Of a stretch of DNA of 64,000 bases, positions 25,920-37,945 are shown piece by piece. How positions within the stretch are numbered: the first letter of the stretch is position 1; each line of letters begins with the position of its first letter. Source of the DNA: Branchiostoma floridae (lineage: Eukaryota; Chordata; Leptocardii; Amphioxiformes; Branchiostomatidae); NCBI RefSeq assembly GCF_000003815.2, contig NC_049980.1:11499460-11563459 (forward strand), in the 5' to 3' direction. The position numbers and the translations under genes are program-made. A model generated the notes under the pieces. The model ran no database searches, was not told the origin of the DNA, and saw nothing but the letters and a program-made list of their open reading frames with translations.

Positions 25920-26215
25920 ACAATTTGTCGCTCGAGGTACAAGTCATGTCGTCGCGCCGCTCAAAGACCCGTCGGAAGCCCGAGAACCCGACCGCCGACC
26001 GGCCACCCCTCAAGGAAGCGGAGGTCGCTTCCCCAAAGATACTCTTTTCCCTACTACCAAAGATACCCGGGTTTCTTGGGTATATAAAGAGAAACTTTCC
26101 ATCAGAGAGAGATTTTACATAATGCCAAACGGAAACAGCGATTGGTTAGAAGAGCGGCGCCCACGTGGCTTGTTGACAGCTTGACGTCACAGAGACGCGC
26201 TACCACCCTAACAGT
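25920..26215 (+). promoter_or_regulatory. Promoter-like stretch (TATA, E-box, CRE)
   Basis: GC-rich DNA with GGGTATATAAAGAG (TATA-like, ~26079-26092), CACGTG (E-box, ~26163) and TTGACGTCAC (CRE-like, ~26181). A 65-codon frame starts near 25925 and a 58-codon inner start lies at 25947, but no homology or splicing supports it. It may be a cryptic or transposon promoter. Function unproven. Confidence 0.25.
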
Positions 26216-26329
26216 GTGCGGCAGTCACAGGGAAGATTCAATAGTCAATGACGGGGAAGGGCTCTAATAAGGGGTGATTCAGAATTAAGGGTATAGGGCT
26301 CTAGTTATCCTCACTACACTGTTTACGAG

Positions 26330-26500
26330 AAAGCGGACGCACACGTTCAGCTCGATACCGTCCTGACGGAAAAAGGCTACGCCAACCATTTTCAAACACG
26401 ACCTTCCTTTCCGCAACCGCTACTCAAATACCAAATATCAGTAAAATCCATACACAGCTTCTCGAGTTATATGCTATTGACCTACATATAGGGACACAAC
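26330..26500. repeat. Interspersed-repeat fragment
   Basis: Collinear with 24936-25080: both contain TACGCCAACCATTTTC, ACGACCTTCCTTTC or CGACCTTCCTTTC, and TCCATACACAGCTTC followed by GAGTTATATGCT. A dispersed repeat, non-coding. Confidence 0.65.
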
Positions 26501-26552
26501 ATGAGGCCTTAACCGAAAATATAACCTCGGCGAAGGTAACAAAGCGACACCG

Positions 26553-26592
<40 letters not shown>

Positions 26593-26596
26593 GTGT
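26553..26596. repeat. (GT)n microsatellite
   Basis: GT run with one GC interruption, next to GTGTGCGTGCATGCGTTCG-type DNA. Confidence 0.95.
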
Positions 26597-26754
26597 AAGG
26601 GGCGTGTTGATAGGAATGTGAGACATGTGTGCGTGTGCGTGCATGCGTTCGTTCGTGTGTGTGCGCGTGCGCTACCCTAGTAACATGACACGCCCAAATA
26701 AACGACACAAGAAAACACAGTCCTTAAGTCCTTAAGCGTAAGCTTCAACAACTC

Positions 26755-26972
26755 CTTTCTTCAAAAGTCGTTCGACTACCTTTGGTGAATGAAAATCACC
26801 CTGCAGCAAGGACACAAGTAATAGCTACAAACGTATTCTTCCCAACACTACATACTTGATAGGGATATCTGATAGGGATATCTGAAGCGTAGCAGTACTC
26901 AGCCACAGTCCTAACTTTGAGCCAACATCACAGTAATCTCAAGACTTCCTCTGTTGAAACTACGACATAAAG
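26755..26972 (+). other. P1 promoter and 5' UTR exon (paralogous to P2's)
   Basis: Aligns with 29420-29634 upstream of P2: both have AAAAGTCGTTCGAC, a TGCAGCAAGG block, GTAGCAGT and CTCTTCCTC- or CTTCCTCTGTTG-type sequence just before a donor (AAAG|GTAAGG here). It ends at 26972. The matching acceptor TATTTCAG lies directly before the P1 start codon, so the 5' UTR is spliced. The transcription start was not determined. Confidence 0.55.
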
Positions 26973-27665
26973 GTAAGGTTTGTTTGTTTTTTGTAACCGC
27001 AGGGTTAGGAGTGACCATGATGATTTGTCACACCAATGTCGTGTATTTCAGAGCCACTGTCCATTAGTTACATATACGTGACATACCACCATATGTAGCA
27101 ATCAGCTACAATGGTACAGGTGTCTTTTGAGAGATGGGTGGAGGTAGCCCAGACTTTCTTGTGTTTTGAAACATTCAGAGACACATTTTACAAAAATGAT
27201 GCTGTAAATGTGCTGTATACGGCACAGCATAATCCACAAGGACAGTTAATGTGTGGCAGGCTAGTGAACCTCGGGGGCATTACGTCACCAGGTCCTTGAC
27301 TTGGATGGGGGCCGTATGTAGTGTGTGCCAGACAACATTTTGACACAATAGTTGATCCAAATTTTAGCTTTCTAAAACTCTTCATGACCTAATCTTTAAA
27401 GAAAATGAAATGGTATGCAATTGGCATTTAGTAGGTATTAGAATGAAGTTTTGCTTTGTTATTCCATGCCACGCTACAAAGTTTCTTTTAAGATGGCTGA
27501 AAGGGAGCGACATAATTTTGATGACCTTTTAAGATTAAAGTCATATATCCTCACTTTGCAAAAGAATTAATAGTACTGTTTGTTGTGGTACACGTTAATC
27601 AGACGTGTCGCATTTCTCTGCTTCAAATAGAATCACAGAAATACAAAGTGTGCATGTATTTCAGC

Positions 27666-28080
27666 ATGAAGACGTTTGCAGCTCTAGTGATGGTCCTGAC
27701 TGTAGCACTGCTGGCCCAAGTTGGACATGGATGGCGACGGCGCCGTACGTACAAATCCAGAGTTTCTTTAGCCTAGTATCAGTCAATACAATCTGCTCTG
27801 GCGCGCTGTCCGAATTAACAAGCAGAGTGCTGGCTTGGTCTTTCCAACGAGGCATTTACCATTATGTGTGCACGCGTGTGCACGCGCTCGAGTGTTTGCT
27901 TATGTGTTTATGTGTAACTATGTGTATGTGTATGTATGTGCATGTGTGAGAAAGTGTATGCATTGTGTATGTTTGTTATTCCATATGCTTATGTATATGT
28001 GTATGTGTATGTGTATGTGCATGTGCATGTGCATGTGCATGTGTGTGTGTGCGTGTGCGTGAGTGTATGTGTATGTGTAT

Positions 28081-28121
<41 letters not shown>

Positions 28122-28630
28122 TATATGTGTGTATGGGTAGGTATGCGTATGTGTGTATGTGTATGAGTATGCGTATGTGTATGTGTATGTGTGTACGCGT
28201 ATGTGTGTATGAGTATGTGTATGTGTACGTGTATATATGTGAGTATGTGTATGGCTGTGAAAGTGTGTGCATGTCGCATGTTTGTTTTATACATATCTGA
28301 TGTATGACTAAGTGCGGCTTTTCACGAAGGTGCGGGTCTTAAGAGGCTGGAGGGCTTGGAGGAATTCGGCGAGGAAATAAAGGAAGACGTTAAGAAAGTC
28401 GAGGAGGAGGCAACCTGGGAACTGGCGATGGAGGAGTTGGAGAGTCTGGCCGAGAGACTGAAGGAAGAAGCTGAAGCTAAACTTCATGATGATGCAGGTA
28501 CATACATTGAATACTGGTGAATGAATGTAACAGTGAAAGTTAATTCTTCGCAATTCACAGTTTCAATTTGAGTCATATTTCAATGAATTTCCATGTCAAA
28601 ATTAAAGTTGCCTTTGCAGATGATGAATGA
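27666..28630 (+). CDS. P1: small secreted peptide precursor, Arg-rich then acidic
   Basis: Three exons, 27666-27744, 28330-28497 and 28620-28630, both introns phase 1 (85 aa). The start MKTFAALVMVLTVALLAQ is a strong signal peptide, cleaved about at GHG. The mature form begins WRRRR AGLKRLEG, then becomes an acidic amphipathic helix (IKEDVKKVEEEATW, ELESLAERLKEEAE) and ends DDADDE. An N-terminal cationic, aromatic segment with an acidic C-terminal part is the layout of several tunicate-type antimicrobial precursors, but no named family was recognised, so that role is inference. A spliced 5' UTR exon (ending 26972) and P2 share the structure. It could equally be a regulatory peptide with a processing site at RRRR. 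Confidence 0.75.
27898..28256. repeat. (GT/GTAT)n microsatellite in P1 intron
   Basis: About 350 bp of GT, GTAT and GTGCAT repeats inside the first coding intron of P1. All frames through it are artefacts of the repeat. Confidence 0.95.
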
Positions 28631-29419
28631 TGGAGGTCTGATGAACAGGAAACCGGTGGAGGTCTGATGATGGCGGGAAAAAAAGCAGCCTGCCTATCTT
28701 TTGTATGCACATACGCATAATGTAGATTACACTAATGCATTACACGCGTACTGATTGCGAGGCCTACTTACGGCAACTTTACTCCATAAAATGCTATTCG
28801 GTATTTGCATCGCTATCATAGTGTCCATTATGTACTAGTTGGCGTTACCTAAACATGATCTGTCTAAAGGTTATGGGCTACGGTTTACATGTGGCTCTCT
28901 TGGAACATTTCGACTACATAATATACAGTTTTATTTACCTATGTAATTAGTTACGAGTATCACTGCTACTTTATACTAGCACACAATGCATTATGCATTT
29001 ACGCAAAGTTATGAATTAGAAGTTTGGAATATTTCTGTGAGCTTGATACAGTTTAGATATTGCTTGATACAATTTAAATATTTCTTTTGCTTCACGTGTC
29101 ATCTTTGATGGACTGAAATTAAAGATATTGATCTGTTAAGAGTTTGGCATGATACCATGACTGTAAGATGTAGTGCTAGCAACCACGACGCAGTATATAT
29201 AAGTTATTAATAACCTGTCGAAGTTTATGAATACTTCCATATTGATAATCGTGAATATTCATTATGCAACCGACATGTTAGACAGGCCAATTAGCTCTAT
29301 TGATGATGATAATCAGCTGACCAGGTTGAGTAAACCAACTAACAAACCACGGCTATATCAATGCATCGGCAAATGGCTTTAAACGTAATCAGCAAGCCTA
29401 ATAAGGCAAAAGTTGAATT
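28631..29419. other. P1 3' flank and P1-P2 intergenic DNA
   Basis: No exon or mobile element was recognised. The segment just after the P1 stop (AAAAAAGCAGCCTGCCT) resembles that after the P2 terminal exon (AAAAAACAGCCTGCTTG), so the 3' UTRs are also paralogous. Confidence 0.45.
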
Positions 29420-29634
29420 GACCCTCCGATAAAAGTCGTTCGACCACTTTGGTAAATCATTATCGCCTTGCAGCAAGGCCAGGCGTGATAATCACAGTAG
29501 TACACAACCTTACCCATATAAGTCTTTGTGGTGGCCAGGATCTATACAGTGTAGCAGTTCCGATCCACAGTTCTAACTTTGGGTCAAGATCAGATATATA
29601 CGAATCTCAACTCTTCCTCAGTTGTACCTACAAG
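29420..29634 (+). other. P2 promoter and 5' UTR exon
   Basis: Paralogue of the P1 block (TAAAAGTCGTTCGACCAC, CTTGCAGCAAGG, GTAGCAGTTCCGATCCACAG), ending at donor CAAG|GTAAGA. It splices to the acceptor TATTTCAG immediately before the P2 ATG, which leaves a ~2 kb intron. Confidence 0.55.
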
Positions 29635-31673
29635 GTAAGATTTAACTCAGTATGAATCGTCATGGCAGTGCCTTGTCACTTGTCAAATTTGTAGCGAAAT
29701 TTGGTGTTGTTACTGCGGTTACTTCCATTGGTTGCAAAACTTACTCTATCAGATATATCAATCAATATGAATGTTGCGGAATTTTACACACTTGTTTCCG
29801 AAAAATAAACAGAAGGCAACATAGGCACTTAAACACTGTGTACGTTTATTCAGCAGTCGCTTTTGTTATAATGTGGCGAGCCAACACCGTACCTTGGGGG
29901 CACATTTACGTGGTGATCTTTAAAATAGGGTGGAGTTAGGACTAACCTCTCCTTTGGAATGTTTAGAAGCAGTCAGAATCAATTTTTCTAAAAGAACGTT
30001 GTAAAAGAATGTTTTTAGGTCAAATCAAACGTTAATGTATTAGGTGAGTAAACACATAGCAATGGACTTGACCAGATCGTCTAGTAAAGGATAAACGTAG
30101 CCATTATGACTTTGGGCTAAATGTCAAAATAGTCACACATAAAAAGGATAAACATTCATTTTCCAAAAAAAATACGATAACGTGTTAAATTATACTGTAC
30201 CATGTGGGGTGTAGTGCGTTTGGCATATGTGTCAGCCTTCACATGCTGTATATGTGTTATATCGTTCTTTGCAAATCTGGGATGGTGCCCTCCCACTGTT
30301 ACCTTCCATAGCATGTACGAATACAGTGTGAGCCTGACGAACGGCTAAATTTTGATACAATAGGTAGTCGAAATTGTCCTTGCAAATTTGTCCCATGCAT
30401 GTTTGTACATGTGTGCTTGTGCGTGTGTGATGATGATGAATCCATGTACATTGTCATGCTGAAAAAGGTCGATAGGCGGAGCTATCTTGGTAAAGGTGAC
30501 GTTACGAAGTTAGGAAATGTTACGCCGTATATCCTGTTTGTTTATTTCTAAGACGGAATAAAGCGGCATAATTGAGACCAAGAATCTGACCTATCCGCAT
30601 TTCCGCACTAATGATATAACATCCATTGGCACAATACCGGCAGGTTTACTGCAATTTCTCAAGCAATACTAATTTGGCAAATGATCAACGCATCATTTTC
30701 TCCAGTTACATGTTGCTGTCACAGCTTACCTTTGCCACTTCTTCCGTGTATCTTTTTTTGTCTCTCTTGTCCTGCTAAAAACATAATATCGTAATTGGAA
30801 CACACCGCGGAATTGCACGGAGAACGGGCGCGTGGTTGGAAGGGGGTGCAATATACCGGCAGAACGAAACACGGCCGCTATGTACCTTTATACATCCTCT
30901 GTTGTTCCTTCCTTTCCTGTTAGTAATTGCACACAACAAAAACCTGCGTGAGCATACAAAAAGTCATGAGTAAATGGGCGTATACTATCAAGAATTTTCA
31001 TTTAATTTTGGTCCGTCACAACCGCTATGACGTAAAACTTTACTGCTGGCGTAGCATTAAAAATGGCGGGAAAAGGGCGGCGTACGTTCAATTTGACCCA
31101 TTCAGCCGTAGATCCGGGCGATAATGCAACAGTTCTTCACACTTTTACACGAGTTGTTGGTCACTAAAAGAAATTGAAGATTGCTGTTGAATTATGCTCG
31201 TCTTGTGCCGTGAACACGTGTGATTATTATCTACAAAACTTGCGATGAACGTGACAGTGTGTTCGTCCCACGACGAGCTCGCCTGCCCCGAAAATGACCT
31301 GAAAACTTTTGGCCTTGTTGTCTTCTAATGCACTGTTATCGAAGCCTTTTTGAAAATGTGTGAAATACGTGGATGTCTGAAGTGTGCATACCTCGGAAAT
31401 TACTGTTGCTGCGCTAGTGGATCACAGAAACAATATCGTTTATGTCATTTGACGGTATAAGTATTTATGCCGGTATTATGCCAATGGATGTTAAGCATGT
31501 CTGAGCCAAACGCGAACGACACGCTTTAAATTTATTGAATGCATGTTTTCTCAAATGAAAGAACGTTTTCGCAATTCACCAGGTCAGTTAAATGTATTAC
31601 ACGTCAACTAGCTTTGTGATTTTTACGCCCCAAAACAATATCGCGTAGTACGTAGTGCCCACTGTATTTCAGA

Positions 31674-31944
31674 ATGAAGAAGCTTACAACTTTAGTGGTG
31701 GTCCTTGCTGTCGCCCTGCTGGCTGAAGTTGGACATGGCTTATTTTGGTCCAGTCGACGGCGACGACGTAAGTACTTGAACTAGATGGATGTCTCAGTTT
31801 CTCAGTGCCGTATTATTTTACACTGATCTGGCGAAGAATACGAATCAACAACCTGGGTGCTGGCTGTTGACATATATTTTTATTGTTGCAGTGTTTGCTT
31901 GTGTGTGTGTGTGAATCCATATGAATGCATGTACATACATGTGT

Positions 31945-31987
<43 letters not shown>

Positions 31988-32116
31988 TTTGTGTGTGTGT
32001 GTGTGTGCGTGCATGTGTGCGCATTTGTGTGTGTGTGTGTGTGTGTGTGTGTGAGTTTGTGTGTGTGTGTGCGTGCATGTGTGTGCATTTGTGTGTGTGT
32101 GTGTGTGTGCATTTGT

Positions 32117-32161
<45 letters not shown>

Positions 32162-32188
32162 TGTGTGTGTGTGCGTGTGTGTGCGTGT

Positions 32189-32236
<48 letters not shown>

Positions 32237-33029
32237 CAACTGAAACATCGTCCTGTGCTGTAATTCCTTGTCTTTAAGGGATTGATAGTCATTCTAAAAG
32301 TGCTGTCCTGTTAACCAAGGTTTGGGGAAGAGAATAGGGGTCCTTGAGAAATCTAAAGAAGACGTTAAGAAGGTCGAGGAGGAAGCAACCTGGAAACTCG
32401 CGATGGGGGAGTTGGAGAGTCTGGCCGAAAGACTGAAGGAAGAAGCTGAAGTTGAACCTCAAGATGATCCAGGTACATCATAAGATCCCGATGGATGAAT
32501 GATATATAAAAAGAGATACAAAAATTGCTATGTGTTATTTGCTTTTCTCAGTTCTACTTCGAACCACATTACAATGAAGCGCTATTTCAAAACTAAAGTT
32601 GGTATTTTCTTAGGGTCATTCCAAAAGAAAGAAGAGCCTGGGCTACAGTTTTATTACAAAAATGCCGGGATTGGGGAGAATGGGGAAGGTCTGGAGATGG
32701 AGGAGGTGAACGGAAGAGGGATTGAGAGGGAGGAGGAGAACGGAAGAGGGATTGAGAAGGAGGAGGAGAACGGAAGAGGGATTGAGAAGGGGGAGGAGAA
32801 CGGAAGAGGGATTGAGAAGGAGGAGGAGAACGGAAGAGGGATTGAGAAAGAGGAGGAGAACGGAAGAGGGATTGAGATGGAGAAAGGAAGAGAGATGAAA
32901 ATGGAAGAGGAGAACGGACGAGAAATGGAGAGGGAAGAGGAGAACGTTGAAGGTCTTGTGATGGAGGAGCTACAGGAGCTAGAAGAAGAGCTGGAGGTTC
33001 TGAAGGAAGATCTAGAGGAGGGGCAGTAG
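31674..33029 (+). CDS. P2: paralogue of P1 with repeat-bearing last exon
   Basis: Exons 31674-31767, 32320-32472 and 32614-33029, phase 1 introns (220 aa). The signal peptide MKKLTTLVVVLAVALLAE and the GHG cleavage region match P1. The mature start LFWSSRRRRR is Arg-rich, followed by LGKRIG and the shared acidic helix (KEDVKKVEEEATW, ELESLAERLKEEAE). The third exon encodes a 10-residue repeat ENGRGIEKEE, about six regular copies plus degenerate ones, then a helix with MEELQELEEELEVLKE that resembles the exon 2 helix. An alternative last exon 33175-33227 (acceptor TTTCAG, 17 residues ending RDE) fits the same phase and mirrors P1's terminal exon, giving a 99 aa form. Which form is used is unknown. 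Confidence 0.68.
31895..32235. repeat. (GT)n microsatellite in P2 intron
   Basis: About 340 bp, mostly GT with GTGCATTT and GTGAGTTT interruptions. It lies in the same intron position as the P1 microsatellite. Confidence 0.95.
32698..32880 (+). repeat. 30 bp coding minisatellite (6 units)
   Basis: The unit GAGGAGAACGGAAGAGGGAT+TGAGAAGGAG repeats every 30 bp exactly, which is 10 codons, with degenerate units to ~32950. It is inside the putative third exon of P2 and keeps the frame. Confidence 0.9.
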
Positions 33030-33227
33030 GTAGGACTAATTCAAATGTAGGATATCACGGAAAATGTCAACATAGCTGCAATGCTTTATCTTTGACAAGA
33101 ACGTGTATGGCAGTGTGTGGACATAGAAAATGTTTTCTGGATTGACTATGATTTGGATGATTATTCTCTTTCAGACGGACAAATCTGTGGAATGTCTTCG
33201 CATCTCAAGACAGTACGTGACGAATGA

Positions 33228-34575
33228 AAAAAAACAGCCTGCTTGATCTCATACATCATACATCAGTACAGCCTAGACTAATGTATTACGTGAATTTTGA
33301 AGTTTACTTTTAAATGACACATTGAGGGACCCTGCTGCATTTAAAGGAAGTCCAAGATATTTGCTATCATACTTTTCATTCTGTATAAGTGATAGTCAAA
33401 CAGAATCAAAAAGTGTAAAAAGTGTAAAGTGAAGTTTAAATGTACATCGCTCTCTAGACTAATGTATTACGTGGATTTTGAAATTATCTATTAAATGACA
33501 CCCTTAGCTTATCTCTGCTACATATCTATGACGTCGAAGATAAATGCTATCGTACGTTTCGTTCTGTATACATTGCAGTTTAAATGTGCCTCGCTAGGAG
33601 CATTTCTCGTACTTCTCTAGGAGCATTTCTCGTCTATGTTGTTCTATTCATAATAGTTAAACTATAGCTGTCTCTGTGCACACAATATCTGATGCTTTCA
33701 CACCGCAGTGCATGGGTATATATTAATTAAAGGTGTGGAATATTTATGTGGGTTATATGCAATTAAGCAACTGAACTTTCTTCTTTCACTGTGTCTATCA
33801 TTAAAAATCATGACGATCTGTGAACCCTTTCTTGAGCTGTTCTTTTCTTTCAAAGTCCGAAAAGACGACCCTGTAGTTTAAAAAAGGTGCTAAGGGACTA
33901 ACTCTACAACACTTACTCTCTGTCCCAAGAGCTATCTACCACCAGCCATCCAAAAATCACGACCATAGTTTAATAGGATACGAGATACCAAAACGAAAGA
34001 AAATGGTGGCCCATTGTAAACGTTCGACAACAACACTTCCCACTTGAAAGGGAATCAAATGTATGCTTCTTTTCCCCTTTACCCTTAAAAGACAGAAAAC
34101 AACTTATTCTCACTTCGAACCATAAAAACTTTATTCTAAACATGTACTAAGATAATGGTTTGATTCGTTCATTGTCTGGGCCGGGCAAATAGCAATAAAG
34201 TGTGCGACTATATGTAGACGCTGTAACGTTATATAACGGTACGCTATGTTGGATATTGTCCACTGAAGTGCTGAGTATGGAGTATTTTGTCTATAAACTC
34301 TTAGCAACATAAGCTTTACACATGGATATAGAGTGTTAGATGCAGTATATGGTGTTCACGCTGCAGCCCCAGCGCTCAATATTTTCCAGACCTCTCTTCC
34401 CTCCCGACCTCTAACCCCAGGTCAAAACCTCTGTCTTTAGCCTTAGAATGCTCAAACCAAGCAAGGCAACTCAGCGACTCTCTTCCGTCTGTCTTATACC
34501 AACGAAAGAGCCAAGTAGAGAACTTAACCTATGAACTCATTTGTTGTACATGTAATATATGACCACAATCATCAT
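33228..34575. other. P2 3' flank and intergenic DNA
   Basis: Two direct repeats of CTAGACTAATGTATTACGTG lie at ~33271 and ~33457, within a ~190 bp local duplication. Part of the dispersed repeat family (AAAATCACGACCATAG near 33956) lies at 33780-34020. No coding exon was seen. Confidence 0.45.
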
Positions 34576-34586
34576 AAGGAAGTAAC
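34576..34586 (+). promoter_or_regulatory. ETS/PU.1-like site upstream of Gene 2
   Basis: AAGGAAGTAAC, 82 bp before the Gene 2 ATG. The same GGAAGTAA element precedes Genes 3 and 4. Confidence 0.35.
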
Positions 34587-34657
34587 GTTTTGTTCAGAGT
34601 ATTAGAAGACGTGCAGGGAGAACATCCCTCCTTTCATACCCTAGAACATTTCACGTC

Positions 34658-37600
34658 ATGGAGAAGTTGCTCTTATTTGGGGGATTTCTGTGTGCAGGCT
34701 TGTCGGCGGCTAATCCTCCACAAGGTGTCTACATCGCGGAAGGTATCGTCTCACGTTTATATGCATAACTCTTTGTCGTAAGATTGTCTAAGAAAACTTA
34801 CAGAAGGAAACAGAAATGAAGCAAAAGTCAGAGGCCATACTAGTATCCAAATTTATATCTAAAGCCAGATGTTATGAGACAAGATTGTCCGTTTTATGAC
34901 TGCCAGCGAAAACGTGTTTTGAATGTAATCTTATAGCTCGGTCTAGTTCTTTAACAGAAAGAACCTAAGATGATCTGGGTGGAAAGAGTGCTATTCAACA
35001 GGGTAAGGTTTCCACATGAAGGTCACACCGTAAGGTTATCATGTGTCTGTTACATATGCATTCTTAATAAATCTTAATTAATTAATATTCATTATTATTA
35101 TTCTTAAGTTCGGTATTGTGGTTATAAAACATTATATTGAGTCTAAACTGTAATGTTCTTCAGACTGTTGTGTACGGTGTTTAAACGCGTGTCAGGTCAC
35201 TGCCAGCCTACGGTTTTGTTCATGTTAATTGTTTGACAGGAGTTACCTATGTTGGTTGTTTCCACCACGGCCATGCACAAGTGCTCAACGTCAGTATTAG
35301 CACCGACTGCACTTCGTGTTCAACACCTCCCACGTGCATCGATGCCTGTCGAAACACCGACACAAGCTATGTCTACGTCGGTCTCAAGATCCCAGGACTG
35401 TGCTTCTGTGACTCGGCGTTACGTGGAGTGAGTCAAACGGATTCCGTCGATGGCCTTCAATGCGATGGAAGGTGTCCTGATAACAGAAACCTTGCCTGTG
35501 GTGCCTTAGACCATATGCTCGTCTATCAATGTAAGTTCTGGCTAGCAGTAGTTCGTTGGTACCGTCCTCGAGCTCATTCTAAGAAATTCTTAAGTTCTGT
35601 AAATCAAGTATACCTCCACACGTCACATTTAACATTTCTCGGTGACCCTATTATATGTACTGTTGTTGTTTCCACTTGTAATTTAACTGGTATACAATGA
35701 GTATTCTAATGTATCTATAGTGCCCACACTATTGCTTTGTATTTTTGGTGCAATCCTTGCGCGTACTCATTTATTGTAACAAGAGGTGTTCATTAACGTA
35801 TGTTTCTTTAAAAATGTGAATTATTGTTTCAGGGTCCCACATTATTCCCCCGCTGACAACAAGTATCCCACCGACAACAAGTTCCCCACCGACAACAAGT
35901 CCAGTCACGATCACATGTAAGTCTCCATGAGTCCTTAATCAGTACTTGAACAGATGCCGTTAAATCGTAAAATCCTCTCAAAGTGTGTAAAAGGCACTCG
36001 AATAACGGGAAAGTATGTAACGACCTAATAATCTATTTGCTGACCAGTATCTAAGGCGATGTTGATTTGATTATATGGATGGTATTCACGCGCGCATCAA
36101 TGTTTGGGCATTACCAAAACTAAAAAAAAAGTTTCCAACAATACTCAGCCGCAAAGTAAGCAAATATATGCCGTGGATTACAAAAACATATCAGAAAACG
36201 TATACTAATGTCATAGAACATTACGAGGTCAAAGATATGAAAGAACAAAAAATGAAGAATCTATTGAATTCGTTATACTAAATTTTATATTCTGTGTGTT
36301 CAGTCATTTGTTCAACCTTCCTGGCCACTTAGATTTCATAACGAAGGCTTTTTTTTGCTCAAACGTTTTTATTCCCACGCTCGCATCAGTTTTTGGATTC
36401 CAAGGAGATGTCATCCATATAATCAAATCAACATGGCCTAACAAACAAAACGTTCGACGGCCTAGACCTTCATCACAGAGCTTTCTTGTCGGTACGTTTT
36501 TTCACAGACACCTCCACTGGCACTGCCGCAAGCTTCACAACGACGCCGGAGCCTGAACTGACCACAATGTACAGGAAGGATAATAAACAGCCAGGCACTA
36601 ACACTGGTATGTAACATCATAAAATCCTGTGTAAGCGCTCATAAAATACCAAAGCCAACACTCTACCACTCGGTGTAAAACTGGACGAGATAAAGTTTAG
36701 ATTGTAAATTGTTGCCTAATACTGTTCCTGACGGAACTTCGTTACTTCTAGAAAAGTAGACTTGTCAATCTGACACCATCATTTTACTCCTGTCTCTTCT
36801 CAGGACTTGTGGTCGGACTGACCGTAGGAGCAACCGTTTTCTTGGGCATTGCTGTGGCTGTTGTCTACGTCTGTGTGCGTCGAAAGTGAGTTTAATGGAA
36901 CACAGTACTTATTCCAGCCATTGATACAATCCGAATTGATAAAACTTTACTTCCTTATCAACCTTTTTAACGTCAATATAAACATTTAGAAACTTTGAAA
37001 TTGATACAAATTGACTATGCATTTTAATTATATATCTTTTTGTTAAGTAATTCAAAACTACAAAATGATTATGTCTTTTTTAATTCAAGACAGACACGTA
37101 ACGTTAGACTCACTCGCAACAAAATCACAGAAATCTTCTTTTTTTCCTTTAAAAGCACGGCTACCGAGAGAGCACAGTACGTCGATGATCATATCCCAGA
37201 TGATCATCAGCGTTCACGGACCTATCAGGACACTCCTAATGAGAGGGGCCGCCCCATCCCAACTCCCCCATGTGACTCCTCAGACGTGTACCTAGAGCCA
37301 GGAGTATCTCTAAACGATCATGAATACTTCTGTCTTGATAGTCGTGATAATGCCCTGTCCAATGATGATCTAGATTACGCCACCCAACCACCCAACCAAA
37401 ATGCATCTTCAAGTGATGTTGATGGAGATTCCCTAATGTATGAAGACGTTATTGTTCCTAGTGATAAAAGAACGGATAACGAGAAAACACAGCGTTCAGT
37501 AACTGGTGAGAGGCGCCGCCCCACCCCATCTCCTCCCTCATGTGACTCAGACATTTACCTGGAGCCAGGAGTACCTGTAGACGATCGCGTATATGCATGT

Positions 37601-37945
37601 CTTGATAATCGTGATAATGTTCCCCCTGTAACCAATGTGTCAGATAGGCCCACTCCACCGACGTACAATGATGAATCTGAAGATTACGTAAACCAGTCAA
37701 TGATCCAAGGTTATCACGTCAATACATCGGAAACTGATAATGCTCTGTCCAGTAATGATGCAGATTGTGTAAATCAACCACCTGACGAATGTTATTATGC
37801 CAATGCGTCGGAAACTGGCTATGATCGAGTTTCCCAAATGTATGAAGACGTCATTGTTCCCAGACGGAACAGGGAAGAGGGGGATGAACAGTACATGAAC
37901 GTTGGCTACAGCCACAATGACGAGGACATTTACGTGAATGTGTAA
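34658..37945 (+). CDS. Gene 2: WSC-domain receptor with type I Tyr tail
   Basis: Six exons: 34658-34742, 35240-35530, 35833-35916, 36508-36606, 36804-36885, 37156-37945 (476 aa). Phases are 1,1,1,1,2 and all introns are GT-AG. Signal peptide MEKLLLFGGFLCAGLSA. Residues 29-125 are one WSC domain (YVGCF, then TCIDAC, YVYVGL, CFCD, CDGRC, ACG, LVYQ), a Cys-rich module thought to bind carbohydrate. Residues 126-186 are a Thr/Pro stalk with repeated PPTTS. The TM exon (187-214) has GLVVGLTVGATVFLGIAVAV and ends CVRRK. The long tail has an internal duplication (YLEPGV twice, CLDxRDN twice, YEDVIVP twice), then YVNQ, YMNVGY and a C-terminal YVNV. YxN sites suit Grb2-type SH2 domains. Closest relative is Gene 3. 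Confidence 0.85.

Noticed and set aside
27835-32292. Long Cys-Val and His-Thr frames
   Set aside because: Pure products of (GT)n/(CA)n microsatellites within P1 and P2 introns.
36075-36281. 68-codon Lys-rich frame in a Gene 2 intron
   Set aside because: No splice support, located between well-placed stalk exons, and base composition is intronic.
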